From contig NZ_SMLW01000676.1 of the NCBI RefSeq assembly GCF_009711405.1, positions 1-64,000 on the forward strand: 64,000 nucleotides of DNA, read 5' to 3'. The notes under the pieces are model-generated. The model was not told the DNA's origin. It made no database searches and was given only the letters and a program-made list of their open reading frames with translations. How positions within the stretch are numbered: the stretch's first letter is position 1; every line of letters begins with the position of its first letter. Below, in pieces: positions 18,325-28,079 of this stretch. The DNA comes from Fulvivirga kasyanovii (GTDB lineage Bacteria; Bacteroidota; Bacteroidia; Cytophagales; Cyclobacteriaceae). The position numbers and the translations under genes were made by a program.

Positions 18325-21074
18325 GAAACCTTAGATTTAGTAGCAATTTGTGTATAAAGATCAAAAAGTTTTTCCAGACGTTCAGTATCATTTTTGAACC
18401 GGCGGCCAATGTAAATGCGTTCCAATACTTCATCGTTGCGCTCATGAGCGTGAAGCAAATCTTCCGGCATATTAACTGGGTCATAAAGCTCGGCAATGGT
18501 CGCGGGAAAATGCCTTTCCCGCGCGATCAAAATCTCTTCTGCACAGGTTGTTAAATCCTTTTTATTCTTGGCGGTCAAAGTCGGCACCGGAAAAGTATTC
18601 CACCCCAAGGTATTGGAGTAGGAAAAATCTGTTCTCATACGAACACATACTGTCCCTATCCATACCCAATGCAATCGAGAGGCTATTAAAGCCATATTCC
18701 ATAAAGGAGCGTCATACATTGCAAAAGCCTTATTATGAACTACAGCCTCCGCTGTAACAGCACCAATAGGAAGATACTCACGGTTTTCCGAACTTACAAT
18801 TGGAATCACAAAAAGGCTTTTTCTAGCTTCATATTGATCACGAAAACGATACGGGGTATCAGTTAATTTTTGGGCTTGTTCATCCTTTGTCTTTCCTTGT
18901 CTAGCCAACCGAACGGCTTTAATTCTATTTTGTATTTCAGGGTGTCTTTCCGCACTGGCTAGTGTTTCATTGGTAATCCATATACAAGACCTAGGAGAGC
19001 AGGAAATAAGTTCTTTAGAACCATATAAGGGACGAATATATTTGGCTATCTCAGGAATTCGACTTATTAGGTTCCGAGCTTCGCCGGGTCGTAGCATAAG
19101 ATCATTAGCGTAATACGGGTGGTTGCCGAATTGCATTGGTGTCCTATCGTCCGGTACTTGATTCTTTTTCAATACAAAAAGGTTAGGTGCTGCCACCAAA
19201 TACGCATTTATATTTTGAACTTCCTTAGAAATAATATCTCCATTATCTCCAATTGAGAAAAGGTAACGTAACCTATTTTTCTTAGTGAGTCCTATGATTG
19301 AAACGGTCACGCCAGCATTGTAACTGGCTAAATTAGACCACTTGAAGGATTGGTAAGCAAATGAAATATAAACATTTTCCCGAAAGATTGTTGGCCATAA
19401 AGCGGCTACCTGTATTCCTTGGCAGATCGAGTTAGTACTAACAAATGCAGCATCGGCCTCTGTATATTTCATAAAATCTGCCGCCTTCATAAACCAACCA
19501 GATACGTAATCTAAAGAAAGTGCATCTTTAACCCTACCATTAAATATAGCTTTTAATTCACTTTTTTGCTCGTCAGATTGATATTTTCTACCCAAATAAG
19601 GCGGGTTACCGCAGATATAGGTTTCACCGCCTTCGTTTTCAAAATCAATTTCAGATTGATCTAATAAAGAAGAAAAGAGATCATTGCTATAAAGCACCAC
19701 CCCAGTTCCGGTTGGTGGACAAATGGACAGCCATTCGACTTGCAAGGCATTACCACACGTAATCCAATTTTCTTTACTTAGAGGTAAGAATTCAGCAATT
19801 GCCAACTTCTGTCCCCTGTAAAGTACATCACATTGATATTCAGCTATGATAAGCGCCAGACGTGCAATTTCACAAGAAAAATCACGTAGCTCTATGCCTC
19901 TAAAATTAGTTAAGGGGATCTCTGTAGGTCGATCCACCTCTCCGCGACGTTTATTAATCTCAGCTTCAATCTCTCTCAATTGCTTGTAAGCAATTACTAA
20001 AAAATTACCAGAACCACAGGCAGGATCAAATACTCGAATACGTGCCATTCGTTTGCGCAAGTTAAGCAGCTTACGCACATTATCACCTGCTTCCTCTAGT
20101 TGTAAGCGTAGATCATCTAAAAAGAGCGGATTGAGTACTTTCAGGATGTTGGGAACAGAAGTATAATGCATCCCGAGGGCACTACGTTCACCTTCATCCG
20201 CTACAGCCTGAATCATAGAACCAAAAATATCAGGATTTATTTTCTTCCAGTCGAGACGGCCAATATTCAACAGATAAGAGCGAGCAATCTTTGTGAACTT
20301 CGGACATTCGGTGGAACCAGAAAACAATTCTCCATTTACATAAGGAAAATTAATAGCCCAACTACGTATGTTTTTGCTTTTTCGATCATCGTGCTTCGTA
20401 TCCATCGCCCGGAAGATTTCACTCATCACCTCATGGGTGTCAGAAGCATCTGGAGCACTCATTTGCTGAATAGTTCCAACGAACGGCTTAATTCCACTAA
20501 AAATGCCAGTGTCTTCCGCAAAAAAACAAAAGATCAAGCGGGCAAGGAAATGGTTCATGTCATGCCGCCGCTCTTCGGTAGCCCAGTCTGGATTATTTCG
20601 GAGAAGCTCTATGTAAAGCTTATTTAGGCGACCGGTGGCCTTGATGTCAAAGGCATCATCCCGTATCTGTTTTACCGTACTAATACCTGCCAGAGACAGA
20701 AAAAAACCAAAGTGCTCATGAAAGTTTTGGTATTCACAAGCAACAGTCTCACCACTATTAATTTCCTCTGCTTGAAACTCCTTACCATCAGTAGCCAGGA
20801 TGAATTTGGCTTTAGCTTTTGAAGTTGCTGAACTTTCACGTAAATGGTTTAGCGTTTCTAACACTGCTCCATCTTTGCAGACACCTATATGAATATTATT
20901 TCGTTGCAGAACCCCACCGTCAATGTCCGATTTATTGTTATTACCGGTTCTTAGACGCTTAATGGTTGTAGCTTTATTGCCAAAAGCCTCCAGAAAGGCA
21001 TAGGGAAACTCAACCGGATTAAAAGGCTGCTCTGCGAGCAATGAAATAGCTTCCTCGATCTCAACTGCGTTCAT
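18321..21074 (-). CDS. MmeI-type adenine DNA methyltransferase, YeeA-like
   Basis: The 917-residue product carries SAM-binding motif I 'FDPACGSGNFL' near residue 350 and catalytic motif IV 'GNPPYLGRKY' near 490, the marks of N6-adenine methyltransferases. An N-terminal MmeI-like region comes before and a long target-recognition-like region after. The PD-(D/E)XK nuclease site that starts true MmeI enzymes is not evident in the first 60 residues, so cleavage is probably delegated to the GIY-YIG partner. It is the first gene of the operon, and its stop overlaps the helicase start by 4 bases. It should methylate host DNA as the self mark. Confidence 0.88.
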   Translation of the reverse strand: MNAVEIEEAISLLAEQPFNPVEFPYAFLEAFGNKATTIKRLRTGNNNKSDIDGGVLQRNNIHIGVCKDGAVLETLNHLRESSATSKAKAKFILATDGKEFQAEEINSGETVACEYQNFHEHFGFFLSLAGISTVKQIRDDAFDIKATGRLNKLYIELLRNNPDWATEERRHDMNHFLARLIFCFFAEDTGIFSGIKPFVGTIQQMSAPDASDTHEVMSEIFRAMDTKHDDRKSKNIRSWAINFPYVNGELFSGSTECPKFTKIARSYLLNIGRLDWKKINPDIFGSMIQAVADEGERSALGMHYTSVPNILKVLNPLFLDDLRLQLEEAGDNVRKLLNLRKRMARIRVFDPACGSGNFLVIAYKQLREIEAEINKRRGEVDRPTEIPLTNFRGIELRDFSCEIARLALIIAEYQCDVLYRGQKLAIAEFLPLSKENWITCGNALQVEWLSICPPTGTGVVLYSNDLFSSLLDQSEIDFENEGGETYICGNPPYLGRKYQSDEQKSELKAIFNGRVKDALSLDYVSGWFMKAADFMKYTEADAAFVSTNSICQGIQVAALWPTIFRENVYISFAYQSFKWSNLASYNAGVTVSIIGLTKKNRLRYLFSIGDNGDIISKEVQNINAYLVAAPNLFVLKKNQVPDDRTPMQFGNHPYYANDLMLRPGEARNLISRIPEIAKYIRPLYGSKELISCSPRSCIWITNETLASAERHPEIQNRIKAVRLARQGKTKDEQAQKLTDTPYRFRDQYEARKSLFVIPIVSSENREYLPIGAVTAEAVVHNKAFAMYDAPLWNMALIASRLHWVWIGTVCVRMRTDFSYSNTLGWNTFPVPTLTAKNKKDLTTCAEEILIARERHFPATIAELYDPVNMPEDLLHAHERNDEVLERIYIGRRFKNDTERLEKLFDLYTQIATKSKVS

Positions 21075-21432
21075 GTCTTATATCATCTATTAGCGAAGCT
21101 CGATAACTCTGACCAGCTTTTCGATTCACCTTTTAGCTTAATTAATCAGTTTTATAACAATGTTAGTGATTTTTCTCCAATCTAAATAATGCCAAAGAAG
21201 TCGAATCCTCAACTAAGATAAGCTATTGTTAAGTAAAAGGAAGTTCAAATATATCACCTACTAAGGCAAGCGGATTAGGGATGGTAGAAATATTCGGTGA
21301 ATGTAAGGGATGAATATTGGTAAGAGGCAGCTTATTATACTGTTGAAGAAGGTTATAAAGGAGTTAAAGAGATTATTATTAAAGGGTTTAATGCTTTTTA
21401 CTTTTTAAGTGGATACAGTTGATAGACAGGTA
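21075..21432. other. Gap between the restriction-like operon and Gabija
   Basis: These 358 AT-rich bases hold no gene I can support. They should contain the promoter of the minus-strand methyltransferase operon and the end of the Gabija transcript, but no clear promoter boxes or terminator hairpin were found. Confidence 0.5.
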
Positions 21433-23235
21433 TCAAATTTTTGTATAATTGTATTCATACCGAACCAATTCCAATGTCGGTAGATATTCATTAGGAGGGC
21501 TTCCATAAGGATAAAGCCTGCCTCTCTCTGAAATTAAATGAAGATTTTTTCTAGCTCTTGAGGCAATAACATACAGCATTTTTTTTGCATTACTCCTGCC
21601 GTTTCGATCGCTGAAATGAGGCACGTAATCTTCTAACAGAGCAAAAGAGATAACTGTATCATATTCTGCTCCCTTTATGCCATGTATTGTCGATATAGTA
21701 ATACCCTCTCTTTGTTTAAAAACCTTCCTGAAATTCTCAATATTTCCAATAAATTCATGCCCGTCTTTAGTCAATCTTGCAATTCTTGCCTCTGAGCTTG
21801 CAAAAAATGAATTGTAATGTTCTTTTAATTGCAGATGAGCTTCAATATTTATGGCTAATTCGCACAGTAGAATATCAAAAAACTGACGTAGATATTCAAG
21901 TCCTTTTTCTTCTTGTAGCTCAATTGAATTGCACAATCTCAAAAATCTTTTTGGCGAAAGTCCATCAATATCAACACCCGCAGTCACTAAGTCATCAATC
22001 ACTTCGCCACTCCACCTCAGTCTTCGTACATATAGTACAGGAGAAGGTTCAGTCAGCACAATTTTTGATACCTTAAACCAAAAGTTATCAATGTCTCTCG
22101 AAAATGGAGCCATACCAGGGCCGTCAAAGCTGTAATCCGGGAGCCGAATCATTAATCTCCGGGTTAAATCGGCTAGATGAGTCCACCAGGGAGCTATGAT
22201 GCATATTTCATTGGGGGCAATTCCGTAGTCATTAATATTAAGTTCAAGCAACCGAACCATTTCATTTTCCAGTTGATCGCGATTTATAGTATCATTAAAG
22301 GAAACAATACTTTTATAATTCTTATGTTCACCCTCAGCTTCAATCGTGTTTGGAAAAGTCTTGAAGAAGTCGAAATACTCTATTAAGACAGAAGACGACC
22401 GATAGTTTTTAGAAAGATGCATTAAAATGAATTCGGTACCGGTTAAACTTTCTAGGGCAGTTTTTTCTATAGGATATCCTCCTAACGAATCAAAAATGGA
22501 TTGGTTTGGATCACCGACAATGAGTGCAGATGTTTGTCCCTTGCTTGCTTTAAGAACCATTGAAATGATGTGATACTGGATTTCTTTGGTATCCTGATAC
22601 TCATCCACAAGTATATAAGCAAACAGGTTGGAAAGTGTTTGCCTAACGATAGGCTTATTCCTTAATATCTTAAAGGAGTAATGAAGAATCAGTTCAAAAT
22701 CAATTTGCCTATTTTTCTTCAGTATTTGTCGATATTCATTAAGAACAGCTATAACGCTTTTTCGCTTTCTGCTATCACTACAGGTAATAACTAATCGTGT
22801 AGGAGTAGCACGATAATCACAATCAAAGAATGTTATTTGCGGAGAAGTATATTTATTGCATAGTTCACTTATAATCACTTCAGAATCGTGACTGCTTATT
22901 ACCTTGTAGCCGGTTTTGAGATCCTCTATATAAAGTGAATATGGTTTAATAATCCACTCCAGGCAGAAGGAATGGATAGTACCTATCCAAAGCTGGCGTG
23001 TATTTACGCCTAAGAGTTGTACTCTCTCCTTAATTTCATCAGCCGCTCTATGGGTGTACGTAATGGCGATAACATACTTTTTGGCTCCGTTAATCTTCGA
23101 GAGTTCATAGGCTAACTTGTAAGTCAATGTTCTGGTTTTGCCACTACCAGGGCAGGCAACTAACAATACATTACCTTTTTCAGTTATTGCTGCCTCTTGT
23201 TGACTATTTAAGTCTTTCGGGTCCCATTCGAACAT
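21433..23235 (-). CDS. gajB: GajB-like UvrD/Rep superfamily 1 helicase (Gabija)
   Basis: The product has about 600 residues, starting from the ATG at 23235 ('MFEWDPKDLN'); a start at 23259 is possible. Motifs of UvrD helicases are in order: Walker A 'ACPGSGKTRT' near residue 28, Walker B 'LVDEYQDT' near 210, 'VGDPNQSIF' near 245 and motif V 'ISTIHGIKGAEYD' near 515. The start lies inside the 3' end of the OLD-nuclease gene (28-base overlap), the usual gajA-gajB order. In Gabija, GajB senses DNA ends or is activated by DNA termini and works with GajA to cut phage DNA. It is longer than the roughly 500 residues I recall for the Bacillus cereus protein. Confidence 0.87.
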   Translation of the reverse strand: MFEWDPKDLNSQQEAAITEKGNVLLVACPGSGKTRTLTYKLAYELSKINGAKKYVIAITYTHRAADEIKERVQLLGVNTRQLWIGTIHSFCLEWIIKPYSLYIEDLKTGYKVISSHDSEVIISELCNKYTSPQITFFDCDYRATPTRLVITCSDSRKRKSVIAVLNEYRQILKKNRQIDFELILHYSFKILRNKPIVRQTLSNLFAYILVDEYQDTKEIQYHIISMVLKASKGQTSALIVGDPNQSIFDSLGGYPIEKTALESLTGTEFILMHLSKNYRSSSVLIEYFDFFKTFPNTIEAEGEHKNYKSIVSFNDTINRDQLENEMVRLLELNINDYGIAPNEICIIAPWWTHLADLTRRLMIRLPDYSFDGPGMAPFSRDIDNFWFKVSKIVLTEPSPVLYVRRLRWSGEVIDDLVTAGVDIDGLSPKRFLRLCNSIELQEEKGLEYLRQFFDILLCELAINIEAHLQLKEHYNSFFASSEARIARLTKDGHEFIGNIENFRKVFKQREGITISTIHGIKGAEYDTVISFALLEDYVPHFSDRNGRSNAKKMLYVIASRARKNLHLISERGRLYPYGSPPNEYLPTLELVRYEYNYTKI

Positions 23236-25367
23236 GACTGCAATTTTCTTAAAATGCAAAGAATTTGATCACTAGGATCAACTGCTTCATAACTACTTAG
23301 TAAAGTTGCTAAATCTACTTCTTCTGAGATATATGAAGTCACAACCGCATGAAATTCAGAAAAATCCAAATTGTTATCCAGCTCAAAATTTTTCTTAGCC
23401 CGGTAGGTCAGGATATCGGAAAGCAAACTCCTGCTAAACGTGCCTTTTGCAAATAATATGGCATCTACTAAGTAGTCTGGTAAAATCGTTTCGGAATAAA
23501 TGTATTTTCCAAGCAAAAGAGCAAACCAACCTTTACCTTCCTTATTGGCCATTGTTAGTACGCGTCTACCAAAAACATCAACTTTATCAGAGTCAAGTTC
23601 TTTTCTAGCCGCCTGTTTTTTGTTTTCGGATGTGTATATTATATCAACTATCTCCTTAACTTCCTGATAATTTCCCGCTTCAACAAAATCTACTTCAAAG
23701 GTATATTCCGCATAAAATGCTTTAACCCATTCGTTTCCGTTACAAAACGTATCCAAATCCACTCTGCGTTCCGCACCTTTTTTGGCAGACCGCTCAATTC
23801 TACGTTTAATCCTTTTTAGACGACTATTGTCTCCATCTTGTATTGTGGTGTCCATAATAGCATGGTCGGAATCTGTAACTATGGCACATCTTCTCCTGAT
23901 TCTGTCATTATGAAATAGCTGAGCTACATTCTTAAAGCCTGTACTTCTAATATTAATTAAACTAATACCTAGTTCATCAAGGCTTACTCCCATTACAGAC
24001 TTGACTAGAGTGGGTATCAAAATCTCTTCTGCATCGCCCTCTACTAAAATTACTCCTTTAGCAAACAAGAGGTTACTTCTTACAGCATCCAAATATCTTT
24101 GAATTTTTTCTGTTTCAGAAGACTGTAAACCAATTGAGGGTTGATACACTTCAGCATAATTTTCCTTCTTCCCCAAAATATTGATATTTTCCACATTACT
24201 AACCTCCGAAATCTGGGTTGAATGTGTAGAATAAATAATTTGAGTATCGCCAAAATCAAGTTTATCAAAAAGTGTTTTCTGAATATGGGTATGAATATGG
24301 GCTTCTGGTTCTTCAATTAAAAGGAAATTGGCAAAAGTCTCACGAGCTATTTGATACTTATATTCCAAAAGCTTTAGTGTTAAGAAGATCAAATTGGCAC
24401 CTCCCAAGCTTAATTCATGAATGCCCCCTTCGTAAGTCTCCCCAGGTTCTCCGATAAGTAATTTTAATGATTGCAAAAGTTTATCTGCTTCACTTGGAAG
24501 ACTGGAATTAATCGAAAGGGAAGATGGCGAATACGTTTGACCCACAGCGTCTTTTATTGTATTCTTAATATCAGCTCTTATCTGCTGAACATCGGGCAAA
24601 TCCTCAATCCGACTATTCAAGCTAATGACTGTTTCAGAAATCTGTCGATAATCATCCTTATTGATATTGTTGCTCTTACTCTTTAATAATGTAATTAATG
24701 GATTCGTTCTATTGTTATGAAAATCAGAGACCACATCTCTTAAGGCTTTTATAAAAGTAAAAGAAACTTCCTTGGATACTGATAGCTGATGTGGGATTTT
24801 GACCCCAAAGCTTGATTCGTTATAGGTATAGGTAAATCTTACATTATCAAAATCGCCAACAAGATTTTTATAGACTTCTGGATCGTTGAAATCTGCGGTA
24901 CTCTTTCCTGTAAAAAAGGTTTCATAATCCTCTAATGTGATATCATTCCGTATCTCATTCAACCCTACGACGTCTCCTTCTTCTAGCTCGGATAGCATAA
25001 ATCTCACATCTGCTTTAGGGCGGAAAAATAGATTGTAAGTGGCCTTTGACACTTTGTTTCCTTCAATTTGCCCAGCACCATGAACAAATAAAGATTGAAT
25101 AGCTTCATCATCAGATAACTCACTGAATTCGAGACTTATGATAATCCAATGCCCCCTGTAGTCCCCTAATGAGCGATTGAAATCGCCTAGATCGAGTTTA
25201 TAAGAAGAGGGTAACAAATTGTCATCCAACAGTAGCCTAATGGCTCTAAAGAGGTTCGTTTTACCAGATCCATTTTCGCCAATTATTGTATTTATTCCCT
25301 TGTTGAATAAGAATTTCGCATTTGCGAAATTCCGATAATTTACCAGAGAAACTTTGGAGATATACAC
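23208..25367 (-). CDS. gajA: GajA-like OLD-family ATPase/TOPRIM nuclease (Gabija)
   Basis: The 719-residue product has an N-terminal ABC-type ATPase: Walker A 'GENGSGKTNL' near residue 33, signature 'ELSLGGANLIF' near 322 and Walker B 'LLIEEPEAHIH' near 350. A C-terminal TOPRIM domain follows, with 'ILVEGDAEEIL' near 438 (metal-binding Glu) and 'VTDSDHA' near 500. This is the OLD class 2 layout. In Gabija, GajA is a sequence-specific nickase/endonuclease inhibited by nucleotides and activated when phage replication depletes them. The UvrD-type gene overlapping its 3' end secures the Gabija call. No third gene is coupled to it. Confidence 0.9.
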   Translation of the reverse strand: MYISKVSLVNYRNFANAKFLFNKGINTIIGENGSGKTNLFRAIRLLLDDNLLPSSYKLDLGDFNRSLGDYRGHWIIISLEFSELSDDEAIQSLFVHGAGQIEGNKVSKATYNLFFRPKADVRFMLSELEEGDVVGLNEIRNDITLEDYETFFTGKSTADFNDPEVYKNLVGDFDNVRFTYTYNESSFGVKIPHQLSVSKEVSFTFIKALRDVVSDFHNNRTNPLITLLKSKSNNINKDDYRQISETVISLNSRIEDLPDVQQIRADIKNTIKDAVGQTYSPSSLSINSSLPSEADKLLQSLKLLIGEPGETYEGGIHELSLGGANLIFLTLKLLEYKYQIARETFANFLLIEEPEAHIHTHIQKTLFDKLDFGDTQIIYSTHSTQISEVSNVENINILGKKENYAEVYQPSIGLQSSETEKIQRYLDAVRSNLLFAKGVILVEGDAEEILIPTLVKSVMGVSLDELGISLINIRSTGFKNVAQLFHNDRIRRRCAIVTDSDHAIMDTTIQDGDNSRLKRIKRRIERSAKKGAERRVDLDTFCNGNEWVKAFYAEYTFEVDFVEAGNYQEVKEIVDIIYTSENKKQAARKELDSDKVDVFGRRVLTMANKEGKGWFALLLGKYIYSETILPDYLVDAILFAKGTFSRSLLSDILTYRAKKNFELDNNLDFSEFHAVVTSYISEEVDLATLLSSYEAVDPSDQILCILRKLQSCSNGTRKT

Positions 25368-25851
25368 TTGTTGTAAAATTTTAAACTACTGGTGAAAATA
25401 TACAATTTCAGTATTAACTCCTTGTGTATGCAACTTAGAATCATTCTATTTTAGGAACTGTTGGTTATCATGACAATTTTTTAATCGGCAGACTAATATG
25501 TATTAATCCAAGCTGCAAAGTCTGCAAAAAGTCAATGTCAAAAATAACTATAAGTTGTAGGTGTATTAATGGACTTCAGTTTCTTCCAGAGTAGTATCAA
25601 TAACTTAAAAAAGTCCAGACATAACTACCCTACCACACTCAGGCGCAGAATATTTCTTTCTAAATCTTTACCTTAAAACAACTGTAAGCATTTACTTTAT
25701 AGCAATTAGATCAATAAGGAACAAAAGGGGTGTTGATATAAGCTTATGATGTTTTCTTTTCAGACCCTAGGCACAATTATTACTAATTCAAAAATTCATA
25801 TCCAGTTTATTCGTGGACTTGAAGTATAATTCTATCATAAATCCATAAAAG
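25368..25851. other. Divergent intergenic region between Gabija and two plus-strand orphan genes
   Basis: These 484 AT-rich bases should hold the outward promoters for gajA and for the 25852 gene. No canonical TTTG / TAnnTTTG pair was found in good spacing, and no gene or repeat is supported. Confidence 0.45.
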
Positions 25852-26448
25852 ATGTCAGTAGAAATCACAGCGTTATTATCATCTCTAATAGCCGCCACTG
25901 TTGCATTGGTTGTTTCACGAGTTAATAACAAAAACCAGTATGCAAGAGATCTATTTAAATATGAAACAGACAATGCACTTGAAAAAAAGCGTGACGAACT
26001 TGGTCGAGCGCGAGAATATTACTTCGATCAGCTTAATAGTTTGGAACAAGTGAATCAGATACTTCATAGGATTATTGCATCTGCTGATTTAACAACCAGT
26101 ACTATACAATCAACTAAAAACCTTTCGGTAGAAGAATTTGATCAGCAATACCTTTCTCAAAGGGACGATCTTTCAAAATTGGCAGGAATTGTAATTGCAA
26201 AATTTCCTGACATGTATTCAGCAGTTAGCAAAATTGACGGGCTTCATAATCAGTACTGGGGTTCCCAAAGGGAACTTTTACAACTTGACTTCCAAAAGGA
26301 TAAAGAGCGTGGAACATGGAGGATAGAAAATATAGTAAATGTCGAAAGAGAGATTTTTGAAGAATCCCAAAAAATCATCAACAAGTCACTGGAAATTTCT
26401 GAAAATATAAAGTCTACAGTTCCTGACCTTTGGAGCTTTATTGATTAA
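25852..26448 (+). CDS. Membrane-anchored coiled-coil protein of unknown function
   Basis: The 198-residue product has one N-terminal TM segment (about 5-22, 'ITALLSSLIAATVALVVS') followed by a long charged helical region with heptad character, entirely cytoplasmic if the N-terminus faces out. Small proteins of this layout occur in defence islands, but no family is recognised. It lies 52 bases upstream of the possible nuclease gene on the same strand, and divergent from Gabija, so the two may form a unit. Confidence 0.7.
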   Translation: MSVEITALLSSLIAATVALVVSRVNNKNQYARDLFKYETDNALEKKRDELGRAREYYFDQLNSLEQVNQILHRIIASADLTTSTIQSTKNLSVEEFDQQYLSQRDDLSKLAGIVIAKFPDMYSAVSKIDGLHNQYWGSQRELLQLDFQKDKERGTWRIENIVNVEREIFEESQKIINKSLEISENIKSTVPDLWSFID

Positions 26449-26500
26449 TTTAAAAATATAGAGCCTCCCACTAATTGTTAAACAACAGTATTTTAATGTA

Positions 26501-27322
26501 ATGAATATTCTCAAAAGAAATATAGAGCTTCATCTTCCCGCTATACCACATTTAATAGGGGAGAATTATATAGATTGGGACAGGATAGAAAAGCTTTTTG
26601 ATAAGGAAATAAAAAAAAGATACGGTAAGGCTAAGGGGAAAACAATCACTGTAGAGGCGACTATTTATGATCACATCATTGAGGTTAGAAAAGAAAGCGT
26701 CAATTCACTAAGTTCAACCCGATATTTGCAATTTGTTAATTCAATGATTCGCGATTTAGCAGAGTTATTAGATGATAACCAACGGCAAATGGTAACTCGT
26801 ATAATTCGCAATTTATTGGTTTCCTTTGATCTTAAACATATTAATTACCTTGGAGAAATAGGTGCTTTGCACAACCTTACGAAGAATGGTAGACTTCTAC
26901 TTAAGGAGGTTGAATATCCTATCGACAATGGAAAGAATATAGATTTTTGTTTTTATGATACAGTTTCTAAAAAAGATATTTTAGTAGAAGTTTTTAGCTC
27001 CAGACTTAATTCAGATAAAGTATTAGACGACCCCGCTGCATTGGAGAAGTTTATAAGTTTTAGACTTGAGGAAAAAGCACTAAAAAAGTTTTCAGGCATT
27101 CAGAATTTATATGAAAACATATTTCTGTTACCAATTCTATGGGGAGATACAAGATCCTTGAAAATTTACGCTGACTTTTTTAAAGATTACAAGTTCAAAA
27201 GCGAAAAAATATTTGAACCAATGGCTTACTGCACCTTTACAGTAGACTCTCCAGAGATCACTATTAACAAATTTACACGCGTGAGCAAATTATTTGATCA
27301 TTCAGGCTATACAAAGAAATAA
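26501..27322 (+). CDS. Hypothetical protein with possible PD-(D/E)XK nuclease core
   Basis: The 273-residue soluble product has a helical N-terminal half and a C-terminal alpha/beta part. 'GEIGALHNL' (about 121), 'NIDFCFYD' (about 146-153) and 'DILVEVFSSRL' (about 160-170) fit the helix-Glu, strand-Asp and strand-ExK-like pattern of restriction-endonuclease folds, although the usual Lys is replaced (EVFS). Catalytic activity is therefore doubtful. It is probably coupled to the preceding membrane coiled-coil gene and sits between Gabija and the virus-like operon. Confidence 0.65.
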   Translation: MNILKRNIELHLPAIPHLIGENYIDWDRIEKLFDKEIKKRYGKAKGKTITVEATIYDHIIEVRKESVNSLSSTRYLQFVNSMIRDLAELLDDNQRQMVTRIIRNLLVSFDLKHINYLGEIGALHNLTKNGRLLLKEVEYPIDNGKNIDFCFYDTVSKKDILVEVFSSRLNSDKVLDDPAALEKFISFRLEEKALKKFSGIQNLYENIFLLPILWGDTRSLKIYADFFKDYKFKSEKIFEPMAYCTFTVDSPEITINKFTRVSKLFDHSGYTKK

Positions 27323-27397
27323 TGACCATTTTTTCAAAAATATCGTAATCTAGGACAGACCTATAATATATAATAAAGATAAAGTTAGGAGTTGATT

Positions 27398-27934
27398 TCA
27401 AGCTGCTAACTTCCCCGTCCTCTGATATTCCAGAAAAAGTTGGGCCACTGTCTTGCCTCCCAAATCCTGGAAGTGAGGCCTATCCTTGAAAGACTTCCAG
27501 CGGCCACCCCATTCAAGGCCAACACTTTCCCCCAGCTTCCCGATCAGCTCCCAGCGGGAGTTCTCCCATATCGGTTTACCATTCTTGAACTCAACGACAT
27601 CCACTGACCTACGGTAGTTGTGGGCGCTCTTACCACAGACCGCATTGGTGACAATGTCACCCGGTTTGGTACGGCCCTGGGCATACAGCTCATTCTGTTC
27701 TTCACAAGTGCGATGAGCAGAAGTAACCCGCAACTCTATGCCCTCCTTTCTGGCTTTTTCAAGAAATTTCTCCACCTTTTTCCTAAAACCCGGATCGAGT
27801 GTCAGAAGTAAAACTTTGGTCTTGTAGTCAAAGTATTGGTATATCTTCTTCCTGGACAGGTAAGCCACAACGGCCAAAGAAACTAGTGTGGCCGTGGCTG
27901 CATAAACGTACTTACGCTTGACACTAATGGGCAT
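27398..27934 (-). CDS. Membrane-anchored M15-type peptidoglycan peptidase (endolysin-like)
   Basis: The product has 178 residues from the ATG at 27934, which has AGGAG upstream; an in-frame start at 27997 is also open. A TM segment at about 11-26 precedes an M15/VanY-CwlK-like domain. 'TSAHRT' leads in, the zinc ligands are His105 and Asp112 in 'SAHNYRRSVDVV' and His154 in 'DRPHF', and 'LEWGG' (Glu141) is the catalytic base position. All active-site residues are present, so it should cut the L-Ala-D-Glu or D-Ala peptide bonds of murein. It is the last gene of the virus-like operon and overlaps the preceding small gene by 11 bases. A signal-anchor endolysin or a virion-borne entry enzyme are both possible. 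Confidence 0.85.
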   Translation of the reverse strand: MPISVKRKYVYAATATLVSLAVVAYLSRKKIYQYFDYKTKVLLLTLDPGFRKKVEKFLEKARKEGIELRVTSAHRTCEEQNELYAQGRTKPGDIVTNAVCGKSAHNYRRSVDVVEFKNGKPIWENSRWELIGKLGESVGLEWGGRWKSFKDRPHFQDLGGKTVAQLFLEYQRTGKLAA

Positions 27935-28079
27935 GGCTGGTTTCTTTTTTCTCCTGGCAATTGCACTTTTTCTTTTTGCTCTCCCGGTAAAGGTCAAGGC
28001 TGACCCTCACGATGGACAGTAACAGGAATGTCCCGGAAAGTACCGCTATAGCTATTTCTGTTTTACTGCTGTTTTTCAT
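27924..28079 (-). CDS. Small single-TM protein, 51 residues
   Basis: Starting at the ATG at 28079 it encodes a short polar N-terminus, one TM segment ('IAIAVLSGTFLLLSIV') and a basic tail with 'KKKKCNCQEKK'. It overlaps the upstream gene by 17 bases and the M15 peptidase gene by 11, so it is translated within the same message. A pinholin-like or virion membrane role is possible. The position next to a murein hydrolase favours lysis. Confidence 0.6.
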   Translation of the reverse strand: MKNSSKTEIAIAVLSGTFLLLSIVRVSLDLYRESKKKKCNCQEKKETSHAH

